DNA of 64,000 nt from Cryobacterium psychrophilum (GTDB lineage Bacteria; Actinomycetota; Actinomycetes; Actinomycetales; Microbacteriaceae): NCBI RefSeq assembly GCF_004365915.1, contig NZ_SODI01000001.1, positions 558,001 to 622,000 on the forward strand, read 5' to 3'. Of the stretch, positions 27,383 through 36,055 are shown in pieces (position 1 is the first letter of the stretch; each line of letters begins with the position of its first letter). The position numbers were made by a program, and so were the translations under genes. The notes beneath the pieces are model-generated. The model did no database searches, was not told the DNA's origin, and saw nothing but the letters and a program-made list of their open reading frames with translations.

Positions 27383-27646
27383 CTACTTGGGCGGTTGCGC
27401 CAGCTCGATGACGAGCGCGAGAAGTTCGGAACGATGCGCCGTCGGATTCGTGATCACGCGCCCGACGACAGCGCGGAGCCGCACGGCATCCGCGTCACCG
27501 ATCCCGGCGACGGGCTCCAGGCAGTACGCGATGTCATTCTGGATGCTGTACTCGTCATTGTCGACCGCGATCTCCGGATAGTAGAAGAGCGCGGCGAGTG
27601 CGGCGCGACTGAGTAGGTCGTCGAATTGTTCTTGCGGGATTGTCAT
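27383..27646 (-). CDS. Small conserved hypothetical protein of the transfer region
   Basis: 87 residues, acidic and helical (QEQFDDLLSRAALAALFYYP, VNDEYSIQND-like middle). The ATG has a GGAGG site about 7 bases upstream on the minus strand. It is tightly linked to the downstream 424-residue gene. No family is recognised. Its position downstream of traA resembles small genes of actinobacterial plasmids and integrative elements. Confidence 0.55.
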   Translation of the reverse strand: MTIPQEQFDDLLSRAALAALFYYPEIAVDNDEYSIQNDIAYCLEPVAGIGDADAVRLRAVVGRVITNPTAHRSELLALVIELAQPPK

Positions 27647-27765
27647 GGCGAAGCCTCCTACTGGCGGACGTGTGTGAGCCCATCTTGCCGCGAACAGTAG
27701 GTACGCCGACGGTTACTGGCCGCGAACCTCACCGAGTTTCCGGCTGTGCACGCGACGGTGGCGAC

Positions 27766-28158
27766 TCAGACGCGCCGCGAGGCGAGCTCCGGCTCCGCAA
27801 AGCGTTCCAGGCCATTGCCGTCCCTGGGAATCGCCCGCGACGCCTGGCGCCGCCCGTTGGCCTCGCGGGCAAGCACCCACAGCAGACGCATCAACGTCAT
27901 GGGTCCGACGACGAGGAACTTCAGTGCGTTCCACGCGAAGACCAGCGCGAGCAAGTTGAACCAGCCGGAGCCGCCTGCGTCGGCCTGCCCGGTACAGAAC
28001 ACGGCGGCGAGTGCGTACGGAACCGCGAGGAGCATGGCCGGCACGCCCCACTTGAGACCGCGCCGCGTGTGGAGAGCGTCGAGCAGGACGTTGGTCGGCA
28101 TCAACCCGCGCAGAGCGTAGTGAATGCGGGCGGTGGCACCCAAGATGAGTCCGAACAT
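27766..28158 (-). CDS. Conserved membrane protein of the transfer region
   Basis: 130 residues. The N-terminal ARIHYALRGLMPTNVLLDAL and RRGLKWGVPAMLLAVPYALA stretches match a widespread actinobacterial family of small membrane proteins encoded near traA and sometimes labelled sulfate permease without evidence. Two to three membrane helices are visible (about 40-60 and 70-100). It would be the gene following traA on the minus strand, were it not for the DUF808 insertion. Confidence 0.6.
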   Translation of the reverse strand: MFGLILGATARIHYALRGLMPTNVLLDALHTRRGLKWGVPAMLLAVPYALAAVFCTGQADAGGSGWFNLLALVFAWNALKFLVVGPMTLMRLLWVLAREANGRRQASRAIPRDGNGLERFAEPELASRRV

Positions 28159-28237
28159 GATGCAGCCTTCCAGAAGTTCAGCAACAAGAACCTGAAAGGA
28201 CTGCCCGGTGAACGGGAGTCATACCATCGCGACAAGC

Positions 28238-28302
28238 GATGGCGCGTATAGAGGTTGCCTGACAATATTTTAGAACCGGATGCCCGCGGACGGGCCCCAC
28301 AG
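28238..28302. repeat. Direct repeat left of the DUF808 gene
   Basis: About 62 bases roughly three-quarters identical to 29405-29470. Shared landmarks are aggttgcct, then ggatgcccgcgg, then ccccacag. Both copies encode the tail AGIRF followed by a stop on the minus strand, so each resembles the 3' end of traA plus its downstream spacer. Confidence 0.65.
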
Positions 28303-28434
28303 AGACCTCCGCCCCTCTCGAGCGGATGCTCCCGCCTGCCCTGTTGCCACGGCTTGCGGGCACCTTCCCGCGGTACGGTTGACACCACTGCCGTTGCCGT
28401 TCACGAGGACGACGCCCCATTCGAGGAGAACCAG

Positions 28435-29328
28435 ATGTCGGTCGGTTTGCTCGCCGTAGTCGATGACATACTTACCGCCGCCCTCAAGGCGAGTGCTAAA
28501 ACCGCAGGCGTCGTCATCGACGACGCGGCCGTCACCCCGCAGTATGTTCAGGGGCTCTCGCCGGCACGCGAGCTCCACGTCGTCTGGCGCATCGCACTCG
28601 GCAGCCTGTTCAACAAGTTCGTCATCATCATCCCCCTCGCATTGCTCCTTTCCGCGTTCGCGCCGTGGGTGTTGCCGTGGTTGCTCATCCTCGGCGGCAC
28701 CTATCTGTGCTTCGAGGGCGCGGAGAAAGTCACCGAATGGTTCGGCGCGCATCACGCCGTCGACGAGACCGAAGCCCGCGATGAGGGCAAGCTCATCTTC
28801 GGCGCGATTCGCACCGACCTCATCCTCAGCACAGAGATCATGCTGATCGCGCTGGCCAGCCTCGACCCCGATTTTGGCCTCTGGAACACGCTCGGCGCGT
28901 TGGTGGTCATCGGCCTCGGCATGACAGTACTCGTCTACGGCGCCGTCGCTCTGCTGGTCAAGATCGACGACATCGGACTGTCACTCATGAAGAACTCAGA
29001 ACGACGGGTGCGACGCACCGGCGCGCGCATCGTGCGTTCGATGCCCACCGTCTTCCGAGTGATCGGCATCATCGGCACGGTCGCCATGTTGTGGGTGGGC
29101 GGCCACCTGGTGATCCTGAACCTGGCCGAAACGTTCTGGCATGCCCCCTACGATGTGCTGCACGCCGTGACGCAGGCTGTCGAATCTGCCGGACCTGTCG
29201 TCGCCTGGGTGACCGACACGGCAATGTCGGCCGTGTTCGGACTCATTCTTGGCCTGATCATCGTCTGGATTGTTTTCGGTATGTCGGGTCTCTTCAAGCG
29301 GAACAAGACAGACGTCGTCGCGGCCTAA
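28435..29328 (+). CDS. DUF808 (YedI-type) membrane protein
   Basis: 297 residues from the ATG at 28435 (MSVGLLAVVDDIL). DUF808 features are the N-terminal AALKASAKTAGVVIDDAAVTP, then several membrane helices (about 65-100, 135-185, 205-235 and 270-290), and the cytosolic EKVTEWFGAHH segment. The length equals the family norm. The function is unknown. It is on the plus strand in a minus-strand transfer region and is bracketed by ~62-base direct repeats, so it looks like a later insertion. Confidence 0.85.
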   Translation: MSVGLLAVVDDILTAALKASAKTAGVVIDDAAVTPQYVQGLSPARELHVVWRIALGSLFNKFVIIIPLALLLSAFAPWVLPWLLILGGTYLCFEGAEKVTEWFGAHHAVDETEARDEGKLIFGAIRTDLILSTEIMLIALASLDPDFGLWNTLGALVVIGLGMTVLVYGAVALLVKIDDIGLSLMKNSERRVRRTGARIVRSMPTVFRVIGIIGTVAMLWVGGHLVILNLAETFWHAPYDVLHAVTQAVESAGPVVAWVTDTAMSAVFGLILGLIIVWIVFGMSGLFKRNKTDVVAA

Positions 29329-29404
29329 CCGAAGTCGATTCCCGCTTGTGATGACGGGTTGCTGGGCCTCGCTTGCTGGAGGAACACTCAGCGCCGCCTG
29401 TTGA

Positions 29405-29470
29405 GCTGGCGCGCAATATAGGTTGCCTAACGACACTTCAGAAACGGATGCCCGCGGGCGGCATCCCCAC
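29405..29470. repeat. Direct repeat right of the DUF808 gene, at the traA 3' end
   Basis: Partner of 28238-28302. It contains the traA stop codon on the minus strand and a small dyad GGATGCC...GGCATCC (7-base arms) within the last codons of traA. Confidence 0.65.
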
Positions 29471-31357
29471 AGCAACAGTCCGTCTCGGTGGTTCATGGGC
29501 CTGACGTTTCTCCGCCAGCCGATGCGCTGCTTCGAGCGCGGCATGAGCGCGGGCGGCATCGAGTTTCTGCGCCGTCGAGTCCGGTGCCGCACCGAGCGCC
29601 CTCGCGCCGACGATGCCGTAGCGGTCCCGATAGGACGAGACCGTGCACGCATGCTGTCGCCACGCCGCCGACGCCGATCCCCGTGGTGCAACCCCGAGTG
29701 CTCGAGTCCAGGTCTCCCCCGCTCGCAATGCCTGATCGAGGATGGCGCTCGCTCGTGATTCCATCAGGTCGCTTCGCTCGACGAGAGCACGGCTCATGGC
29801 GGCATCCATCGGCCCGATCGCCCTCGGGATGAGCCCGGCGACCAGGCGCGGCACTCTGCGAGAACGCCCCGCCCCGCTATCTCGCGAGACTACTGCCGCG
29901 ACTCGGACTCGAAGAACGGCCGCGATGTCCTGAGCATCCTCCAACCCGCGAGCCGCAACCACGCGTGAAAGCACGCTGGGAATGTCGAGGTTCTCTCGCG
30001 GCATGCTCGATGCGACGACGACGTGCGCGGTGTCGGTGGTGATTCCCTGCGCACGGTGAGTGGTGACCGCGTAGCCGAGTTCGACGTGGCTTTTCACGTA
30101 GTCGGCGGGAAGCAGCACAGTGCTCCCCCACCGCCTTCCGGGGCGGCGCACTTCGATCGCGCCGTTTCGGCGCACGCCGATCACCGCCCATCGGTCGCCG
30201 TTGCGCACCCAGGTTCCGGGCGCGAAGAGCCGGCGGTCGTTGCGGCGCGTGATAACAGTGTCACCGACGGCCGCTCGGGTTCCGTCATGCAGGGCGACTT
30301 CGCGGAGCGCATCGATACGCCCCTCCAAAATGAGTTCGGTGCGAGCACGCTCGTTGAGTGACGCAACCGCCTCGTTCGAGTCGCTGATCAGTACCGTCGC
30401 CTTGCCAGCTCTAACATCTGCGCGCCAGGCATCGTACGCGGCATCGGCCATTTCCTCGGTGGTGCCATCGCGCAAGCGGTCGTGCGCGGCATAGTGGTCG
30501 ATGGACTCGGAGTTGCCCTGCCTCAGCGCGAGGGATGCGGTCTTCTCCCACTCGTAGACGAAACGGTGCACGTCGATGAGTTCGGGAGCATCCGCTCGAT
30601 CGTGCACAAGCAGGGAAAACGCGCCGCCCGCGTCGACCGACTGCAGCTGGGCGTAGTCGCCGACCAGGAGAACTTTCGCGCCGGCATTTGCGGCGATGGC
30701 GGTGACGCGATCCAGAGGCAACGTGCCCGCCAAAGATGCCTCGTCGATGATCACGAGCTGACCGGCGCGAAACGTTGCTCCGTGGTCACCATGGTTCTGC
30801 CACCATTTGGCAAGGTTCTCGGTCGGGACTCCGAGGTCCGTGGCCAGTACCGTCGCGGCAGCGGCGGAGGGAGCGAGCCCGACAACGGAGCCCGCACCGT
30901 GCTGTGCGTCCCCGGCCCGACGCAGCGCATTCATGGCTGTCGTCTTGCCTGCACCGGCCGGCCCCACGAGAACATCGACGACGCGACCCGAGCTGGCGAT
31001 CGCCAATAAAGCCGCGATCTGGTCCTCTGCGAGCCGCCCGCCACCCGGCAACTGCGTGCGAGCTACCGAACGCAGGGCGGTCGCAGCGAGTCGCGGTGCG
31101 GTCAGCTCGGCGGCGCGCTCCAGCAGCCAAGTCTCTGCGTCGAGCAACTCCGTGGAGGTGAAGACGATGGAGTGCTTGGGACGGAAGACCGACGTGCCGT
31201 CATCTCGTTGGAACGGCACGGGGCTGGAGGCGAGGTCTGGGGGCGTGAGGCGCAGGGATGCGTGCTCGGCGGCATCCACTACGAGCCCGACAACAGCCTC
31301 TCGATCGGATGCGCCCGTACAGTGAATTGAAACAGATTCTCCTAACGTCTGTCTCAA
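29438..31357 (-). pseudogene. traA: MobF-family relaxase/helicase TraA, N-terminal relaxase domain lost
   Basis: 639 residues of the helicase half of a TraA/TrwC-type conjugative relaxase, normally over 1000 residues. Visible are Walker A VGPAGAGKTT (131-140), Walker B LVIIDEASLA (201-210), GDYAQLQSVD, and the C-terminal superfamily 1 motif YAVTTHRAQGIT. The N-terminal relaxase domain with its histidine triad and catalytic Tyr is gone. The first ~14 residues are read from the palindrome at 31311-31373, the left border of A-B-C copy 2, so the element insertion destroyed the gene. The remains of the N-terminal part are not found on the other side of the element. Confidence 0.85.
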
Positions 31358-31373
31358 TTCACTGTACGGGCGC
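31311..31373. repeat. Large palindrome at the left border of copy 2
   Basis: Arms of 26 bases (31311-31336 and 31348-31373) with one mismatch and an 11-base loop ttctcctaacg. The left arm is fused to traA and the right arm ends 8 bases before the ATG of gene A. Because traA codons are interrupted here, this is the junction between element and target. Confidence 0.9.
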
Positions 31374-31381
31374 AGTTGGTC

Positions 31382-32287
31382 ATGACCGCCGCCGAGGCTC
31401 GCCCCTACGATTACCGCCCCATCAACGCTCTGCCCTATTGGGACACGATTGGTGACTTCATCAGCGCTGCAGTCGCAGACACCGCCTCAGCGACGAACCG
31501 CGACGAACGTTCCCTCTACCCCGCAACCGTCGCGTTCGTGCTTTGGTGCTGGCAAAGCAGAGGCACGCCCCTGGAACGCAAACGCATCTTTCGCCGCAGC
31601 ACGGTCGAAGAATTCATCCACCTGGCCATGAAGAAATATGCCACCAGCAGCAGAGCCACCCACCGATCGACGCTCTGGCTCATGGTCGAAACTCTGAACC
31701 CGGCAGGCGTGACTGAGCACCGGCCGATCCCGCGTTCAGTGCCGACGAAACCCTATTCGTCGTCGGAGGTTGCCATGCTCTACAGCTGGGCCACATCGCA
31801 AGGAACCGAACATCGGCGCCGCGATGCCGTCGCCCTCCTGGCCCTCGGGCTCGGGGCCGGCCTGGCGGCGAGAGAGATCCTCGGAGTTCGCGTGAAAGAC
31901 CTCGACACCACAACCGATGACATTCACGTAATCGTGCAGGAAAGCCGGCCACGCGTCGTACCCCTCAGTCCCCAGTGGGACCGACCCCTCCGGCGAATCC
32001 TTGAGGACCTCACACCCACTGACTGGCTCTTTCGCCCCGGCCGCATCAGCGCGACCTCCGGACAAGTCACGGATTTTCTCCTGCGCGCCCGCACCGACCT
32101 CGACGTTCGGCCTAGTCGCATGCGCGCGACATGGCTCATGGAGCACCTCCGCGAAGGGACACCGCCCCAAGAACTATTGCGAATCTCCGGACTCAAGAAT
32201 CTGGCAGCCCTCGACAAAATGGCCGTCTTCGTGCCCCGAACGGCGGTTCCTGCAAAAATTTCTCACAAAAGTTTTAACAGTGGCTGA
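31382..32287 (+). CDS. Recombinase-like protein A, copy 2 (intact)
   Basis: 301 residues from the ATG at 31382; a TTG two codons earlier is possible. The N-terminal half (about 10-115) is helical and like a core-binding domain. The C-terminal half has the tyrosine-recombinase fold: DAVALLALGLGAGLAAREIL near 150-168 and SRMRATWLMEHLREGTPPQE near 245-265. Catalytic positions are altered: box I Arg is Ala (GLAAREIL versus the usual GLRxxELL), the box II motif is RAT instead of RHT, GH is GL, and no Tyr follows. It is therefore predicted to be inactive as a strand-cleaving enzyme but able to bind DNA. Gene B starts 91 bases downstream. Confidence 0.7.
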   Translation: MTAAEARPYDYRPINALPYWDTIGDFISAAVADTASATNRDERSLYPATVAFVLWCWQSRGTPLERKRIFRRSTVEEFIHLAMKKYATSSRATHRSTLWLMVETLNPAGVTEHRPIPRSVPTKPYSSSEVAMLYSWATSQGTEHRRRDAVALLALGLGAGLAAREILGVRVKDLDTTTDDIHVIVQESRPRVVPLSPQWDRPLRRILEDLTPTDWLFRPGRISATSGQVTDFLLRARTDLDVRPSRMRATWLMEHLREGTPPQELLRISGLKNLAALDKMAVFVPRTAVPAKISHKSFNSG

Positions 32288-32848
32288 TCAGGGCTTTGGT
32301 GCGTCATGATCACAGAGGGTAGTGCGATACAGGGGGATTTGATCCTGGCCCGGAAATTGCGCCGCACACACAGTCTGCGTGACCCGAAAAGACCGACTCA
32401 ACGACATCTTCCGCCGCGACTCCCGCACGTACGCCCACCTGCGCGCTGCGGACCCCGAGCTTCCCGAGCACGTCTGGGAAGTGATCATCCGATACCGGCC
32501 GCAGCTCTCCGCCCTGCAATGGGATGCCGTGCGCGAGTTCACGATCGTGACTGCAATCAACATGGAACCGCGCACGTTCGAGACCGTGCGGCGGATGATG
32601 ACGATGACCGCCCGCTTCAACGCCTGGGTCTGGGCGACCACCGGCACAATACTCACCGTCGAACGCGTGTACACGCAGAACAACGTGTATCGATACCTGC
32701 AGGAACGCCTCCCCAAACACTCCGAAACTCACCGCTGGGGCGTTGCACGCCAACTCGGCACCATCGCCGAGGTGCTGGCTCAGAACACGGTCGACCGCCT
32801 CCCCACGCCCCACGCCCACCGTCGCCGCCCCTTCACCATCGCTGAAGT

Positions 32849-32854
32849 CGCGTC
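32849..32854. repeat. Target site duplication, left copy (CGCGTC)
   Basis: Immediately precedes the IS end TGTGTGTGATCAACT and is repeated at 35531-35536 directly after the other end. Confidence 0.9.
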
Positions 32855-33115
32855 TGTGTGTGATCAACTCTTTGTAGGCCGTTTCGGCGCTGGATTCCTG
32901 CCAAGTTAGCGGCTGGTTTCCTGCCAAAAAAGCGCTAAGAATCAGGCCAGCAGATTCCCCTCCAAAACCTTGGATCCGGGGATGCGTAGAGATTGAGATC
33001 ACCGGTGGCCGTGGCCCTCTCCCAAGCGATGGAGACATGGGCCCGCCACCCCCCGATAGGTTCCTAAAGGCGTGTCTACTGCCAAGCGGTCGCGCCGGAA
33101 GGAACCAGGAAGCAG

Positions 33116-34609
33116 ATGACGGTACCCATGTCCGTGCAAGAAAATATCAGAACTCTCGACTCCCACGGAATTGCGGGCCGTGAAATCGCCCGCCGGTTGG
33201 GAGTCAGCCGCGACGCGGTGGTCAAATACACCGGTCAACGTGACTACTCACCCCAGCCTCCGGCGCCGATGGCCCGGCCCGCGGGCTCGGCGATGACTGG
33301 GTTTGAAACGACCGTGGAAGAGTGGTTGAGCGAGGACCAGCGCCGACCCCGGAAGCAACGCCACACGGCCAAGCGGGTCTTTGACCGGTTGGTCGCCGAG
33401 AGGGGTTTCACCGGCAGTTACTCTCCGGTGCAACGCTTCGTGAAGAAGTGGAACGACCTTCATCGCCAGGCCGGGGAGGGCTTCACCGAATTGGTCTGGC
33501 CGGCCGGCACCGCGCAGGTCGACTTCGGCCAGGCCGAGGCCATCATCGGCGGGCTCCGGCAGGTCCTGCATATCTTCGTTGTCACGTTTCCGTTCTCGAA
33601 CATGCGCTTCGTGCAGGCCTACCGCGGCGAAACCGCCGAGTGCGTCTGCCACGGGCTGCGCACTGTGTTTGATCACATCGGTGCTGCGCCGCGGCACTTG
33701 GTCTTTGACAATGCCACTGGCATCGGACGACGCGTCGGCACCAAGGTCGTCGAGACCAAGCTGTTTGGCGCGTTCAAACTGCACTACCGATCCGAATCCA
33801 GATACTGCAATCCATACTCCGGCAACGAGAAAGGCAACGTGGAAAACGCCGTCGGGTTCCTCCGCCGGAACCTGATGGTCCCCGAGCCCGAAGCAGCCAC
33901 CTTGCAGGGCCTGAACGAGGTGCTGATGACGCGGTGCCTGGCGCTGGCTGAGGCCACGCACTACCGGAAAGGCCTGCCCATCAGCGAGCTCTTCGCCCAG
34001 GACGTCGCTGCCAGCCTGGCGTTGCCCGGCGTCGGCTTTGACCCGGTGCGTTACGAGTCCCGCACCGCCGACAAGAAGGGCAACCTCCTCATCGACGGGA
34101 ACACCTACGCGGCCGGTTCCTCCTTCCACAGCCGCACCCTCACGGTCGGATTACGCCACGACGTCATCGAGATCCTCGACGAACAGTCGACGCCCGTCCG
34201 CTCCTTCCCGCGGGCCTTCGGACGACAGACCGAGACGATCTTCGGACCGGCCGCGCTCCTGCCGTTGCTAGTGACCAAGCCCGGCGCCTGGAGCCATTCC
34301 CAGCTGCGGCCGTTGGTCCCAGGGCCCGTGCGCGACTGGCTCGACAAGGCCACCGCAACCAACCGGCGCCGACTTCTCAGTGCCGTTGATGCCGCATCAG
34401 GATCGGCCGGGTTCGATGCTGCCATCACTGCTGCTGACATGCTGATCCAGCGCGGAGACACCCCGGAGATCGCTGCGTTGGGCATGCTCGCCCGGCGCCT
34501 GGCCGGCGGGACCAGCCCGGCAGTGGAGAACGTGGACTTGAGCGTTTATGACATCTTCACCGCCGACGCCTTCACTACCGTCAACACGCTGACGGGAGAA
34601 ATCGCATGA
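33116..34609 (+). CDS. istA: IS21-family transposase IstA
   Basis: 497 residues from the ATG at 33116, preceded by GGAAGGAACCAGGAAG. An N-terminal helix-turn-helix (HGIAGREIARRLGVSRDAVVKY, first 20 residues of it decisive) precedes the DDE integrase core (about 130-300): AQVDFGQAEA with the first Asp near 140, LVFDNATG with the second Asp near 200, and NPYSGNEKGNVENAVGFLRR with the Glu near 245. The C-terminal part holds the beta-barrel and the tail contacting IstB. It overlaps istB by 4 bases (ATGA). Confidence 0.95.
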   Translation: MTVPMSVQENIRTLDSHGIAGREIARRLGVSRDAVVKYTGQRDYSPQPPAPMARPAGSAMTGFETTVEEWLSEDQRRPRKQRHTAKRVFDRLVAERGFTGSYSPVQRFVKKWNDLHRQAGEGFTELVWPAGTAQVDFGQAEAIIGGLRQVLHIFVVTFPFSNMRFVQAYRGETAECVCHGLRTVFDHIGAAPRHLVFDNATGIGRRVGTKVVETKLFGAFKLHYRSESRYCNPYSGNEKGNVENAVGFLRRNLMVPEPEAATLQGLNEVLMTRCLALAEATHYRKGLPISELFAQDVAASLALPGVGFDPVRYESRTADKKGNLLIDGNTYAAGSSFHSRTLTVGLRHDVIEILDEQSTPVRSFPRAFGRQTETIFGPAALLPLLVTKPGAWSHSQLRPLVPGPVRDWLDKATATNRRRLLSAVDAASGSAGFDAAITAADMLIQRGDTPEIAALGMLARRLAGGTSPAVENVDLSVYDIFTADAFTTVNTLTGEIA

Positions 34610-35337
34610 CCCTGATCACTGCGCAGGACATCATCGCGACCGGCCGGCAAGCATCGCTGACCCACGCCGTGCTGGTCGAATGGGCCGAGAAAGGCACCCC
34701 GAAACAACGCGAATACCTTCACGGAGTGCTCCTGGCCGAGCACGAATCCCGACAAGCATCACGCCGTCAACGACTGTTGACGGCCGCTCGGCTGCCGGCG
34801 CTGAAATCGCTCACAGGTTTCGACTACTCAAGCGTGAAATTCCCCGAGGACTACGGCCGGGAGGAGCTGACGTCGTTGGATTTCATCAACCGGGCCGAAG
34901 ACCTGGTCCTCTACGGCGACGTTGGCACCGGCAAAACCCACCTCGCCAGCGCGCTCATCGCCGCCGCCTGCCAGCAAGGAATCCCAGGCCGCTTCTACAC
35001 GACCTCGTCGCTAGTGATGCAGCTGCGCCGCGCCAAAGACGAAGGCCGCCTCGACCGGGAACTAGCCAACATAGCGAAGAACCGGCTCATCGCAATTGAC
35101 GAATTTGGCTACCTCCCGATTGATACTGAGGGAGCTCGGCTCTTGTTCCAAGTCATCGCGGATGGTTATGAAAAAAGAAGCCTGATCATCACAACAAATC
35201 TAGAATTTTCGCGCTGGGGAACGGTGTTCGGCGACGACAACATGGCCGCAGCCGTCATCGACCGCATCGTCCACCACGGCCGCCTCCTCCAGTTTCGCGG
35301 CGAGTCCTACCGCGTGAAGCACGCGCTCATGAAATAG
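34606..35337 (+). CDS. istB: IS21-family helper ATPase IstB
   Basis: 243 residues, a DnaC-like AAA+ protein that assembles on DNA and delivers IstA to the target. Walker A is GDVGTGKTHLAS near 106, Walker B LIAIDEFGYLPID near 160, and sensor TTNLEFSRW near 200. The C-terminal VIDRIVHHGRLLQFRGESYR is characteristic. The start is set by the ATGA overlap with istA. Confidence 0.95.
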   Translation: MTLITAQDIIATGRQASLTHAVLVEWAEKGTPKQREYLHGVLLAEHESRQASRRQRLLTAARLPALKSLTGFDYSSVKFPEDYGREELTSLDFINRAEDLVLYGDVGTGKTHLASALIAAACQQGIPGRFYTTSSLVMQLRRAKDEGRLDRELANIAKNRLIAIDEFGYLPIDTEGARLLFQVIADGYEKRSLIITTNLEFSRWGTVFGDDNMAAAVIDRIVHHGRLLQFRGESYRVKHALMK

Positions 35338-35530
35338 CCCTGGACCGGCCCGGCCGACCTCGAACCTGACGCCGACCGGGCCACCGCAACGCCCTGCTCC
35401 AAGGCTCGTGGCGACGGAGTTAACCCCGAAAACCGGCCGATGAGGCCGCGGTGCTCAACTGGCCGGAAACGGTGCTGAACTGGCAGGTTTCTTAGCGCTG
35501 AAATGGCCGGCTTCAAGTTGACAAAACACA

Positions 35531-35536
35531 CGCGTC
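35531..35536. repeat. Target site duplication, right copy (CGCGTC)
   Basis: Second copy of the 6-base target of the IS21-family element; gene B reading resumes at the next base. Confidence 0.9.
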
Positions 35537-36055
35537 CATGCACAGCTGGGCGGCAAGCCTCACGACAGACCTGAAACGGCAAAACGCCCAGGCCCTCCTC
35601 GGACTCGCCGGCGGCGCCGGACTCCGCGCCAATGAAATCATCGACCTCCGCCTCGGCGACATCGACGTCATCGACGGGCGCCTTTTCGTCAATGTGCCCG
35701 GCGTGAACCCTCGCCGAGTTCCGGTGCGGCACCCGTGGAACCGCACCCTGCTTCGCAGCGTCGCCTGCCGCACCGACCCCAACGAGTACGTCTTCCGGGC
35801 CTACCGCTTCGAGGAGTACCGCCCGCGGGCCATCCAGACATTCCTCACCGACCACCCAGGCCGCGTGCGAGCTACCGTGTCACGTCTGCGTGCAACATGG
35901 ATCGTTGCACAGATCGATCTCGGACTCCCTCTCCCCGTACTCATGGCCCTGGCTGGGTTCTCCACGACGGGGAGTCTGGACAAACACCTCGTGCACGCCC
36001 GGTCACTCGATGTGGCCAACTACGTCGGCCTCGTCATTGGTGAAGAGGTGTCCGC

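Larger units (their letters stand above)
32855..35530 (+). mobile_element. IS21-family insertion sequence, complete
   Basis: 2676 bases bounded by TGTGTGTGATCAACT at the left and the inverted AGTTGACAAAACACA at the right, flanked by the 6-base duplication CGCGTC. It carries istA and istB with the usual overlap. Subterminal repeats of the ttcctgccaa/aactggc type occur at both ends (32910-32930 and 35455-35490), as known for this family. The clean duplication and intact genes indicate a fairly recent, probably active insertion. Confidence 0.95.

Noticed and set aside
27640..28251. 203-residue plus-strand frame over the traA-linked membrane protein
   Set aside because: Mostly antisense to 27766-28158; only the last residues look protein-like, and no start or family supports it.
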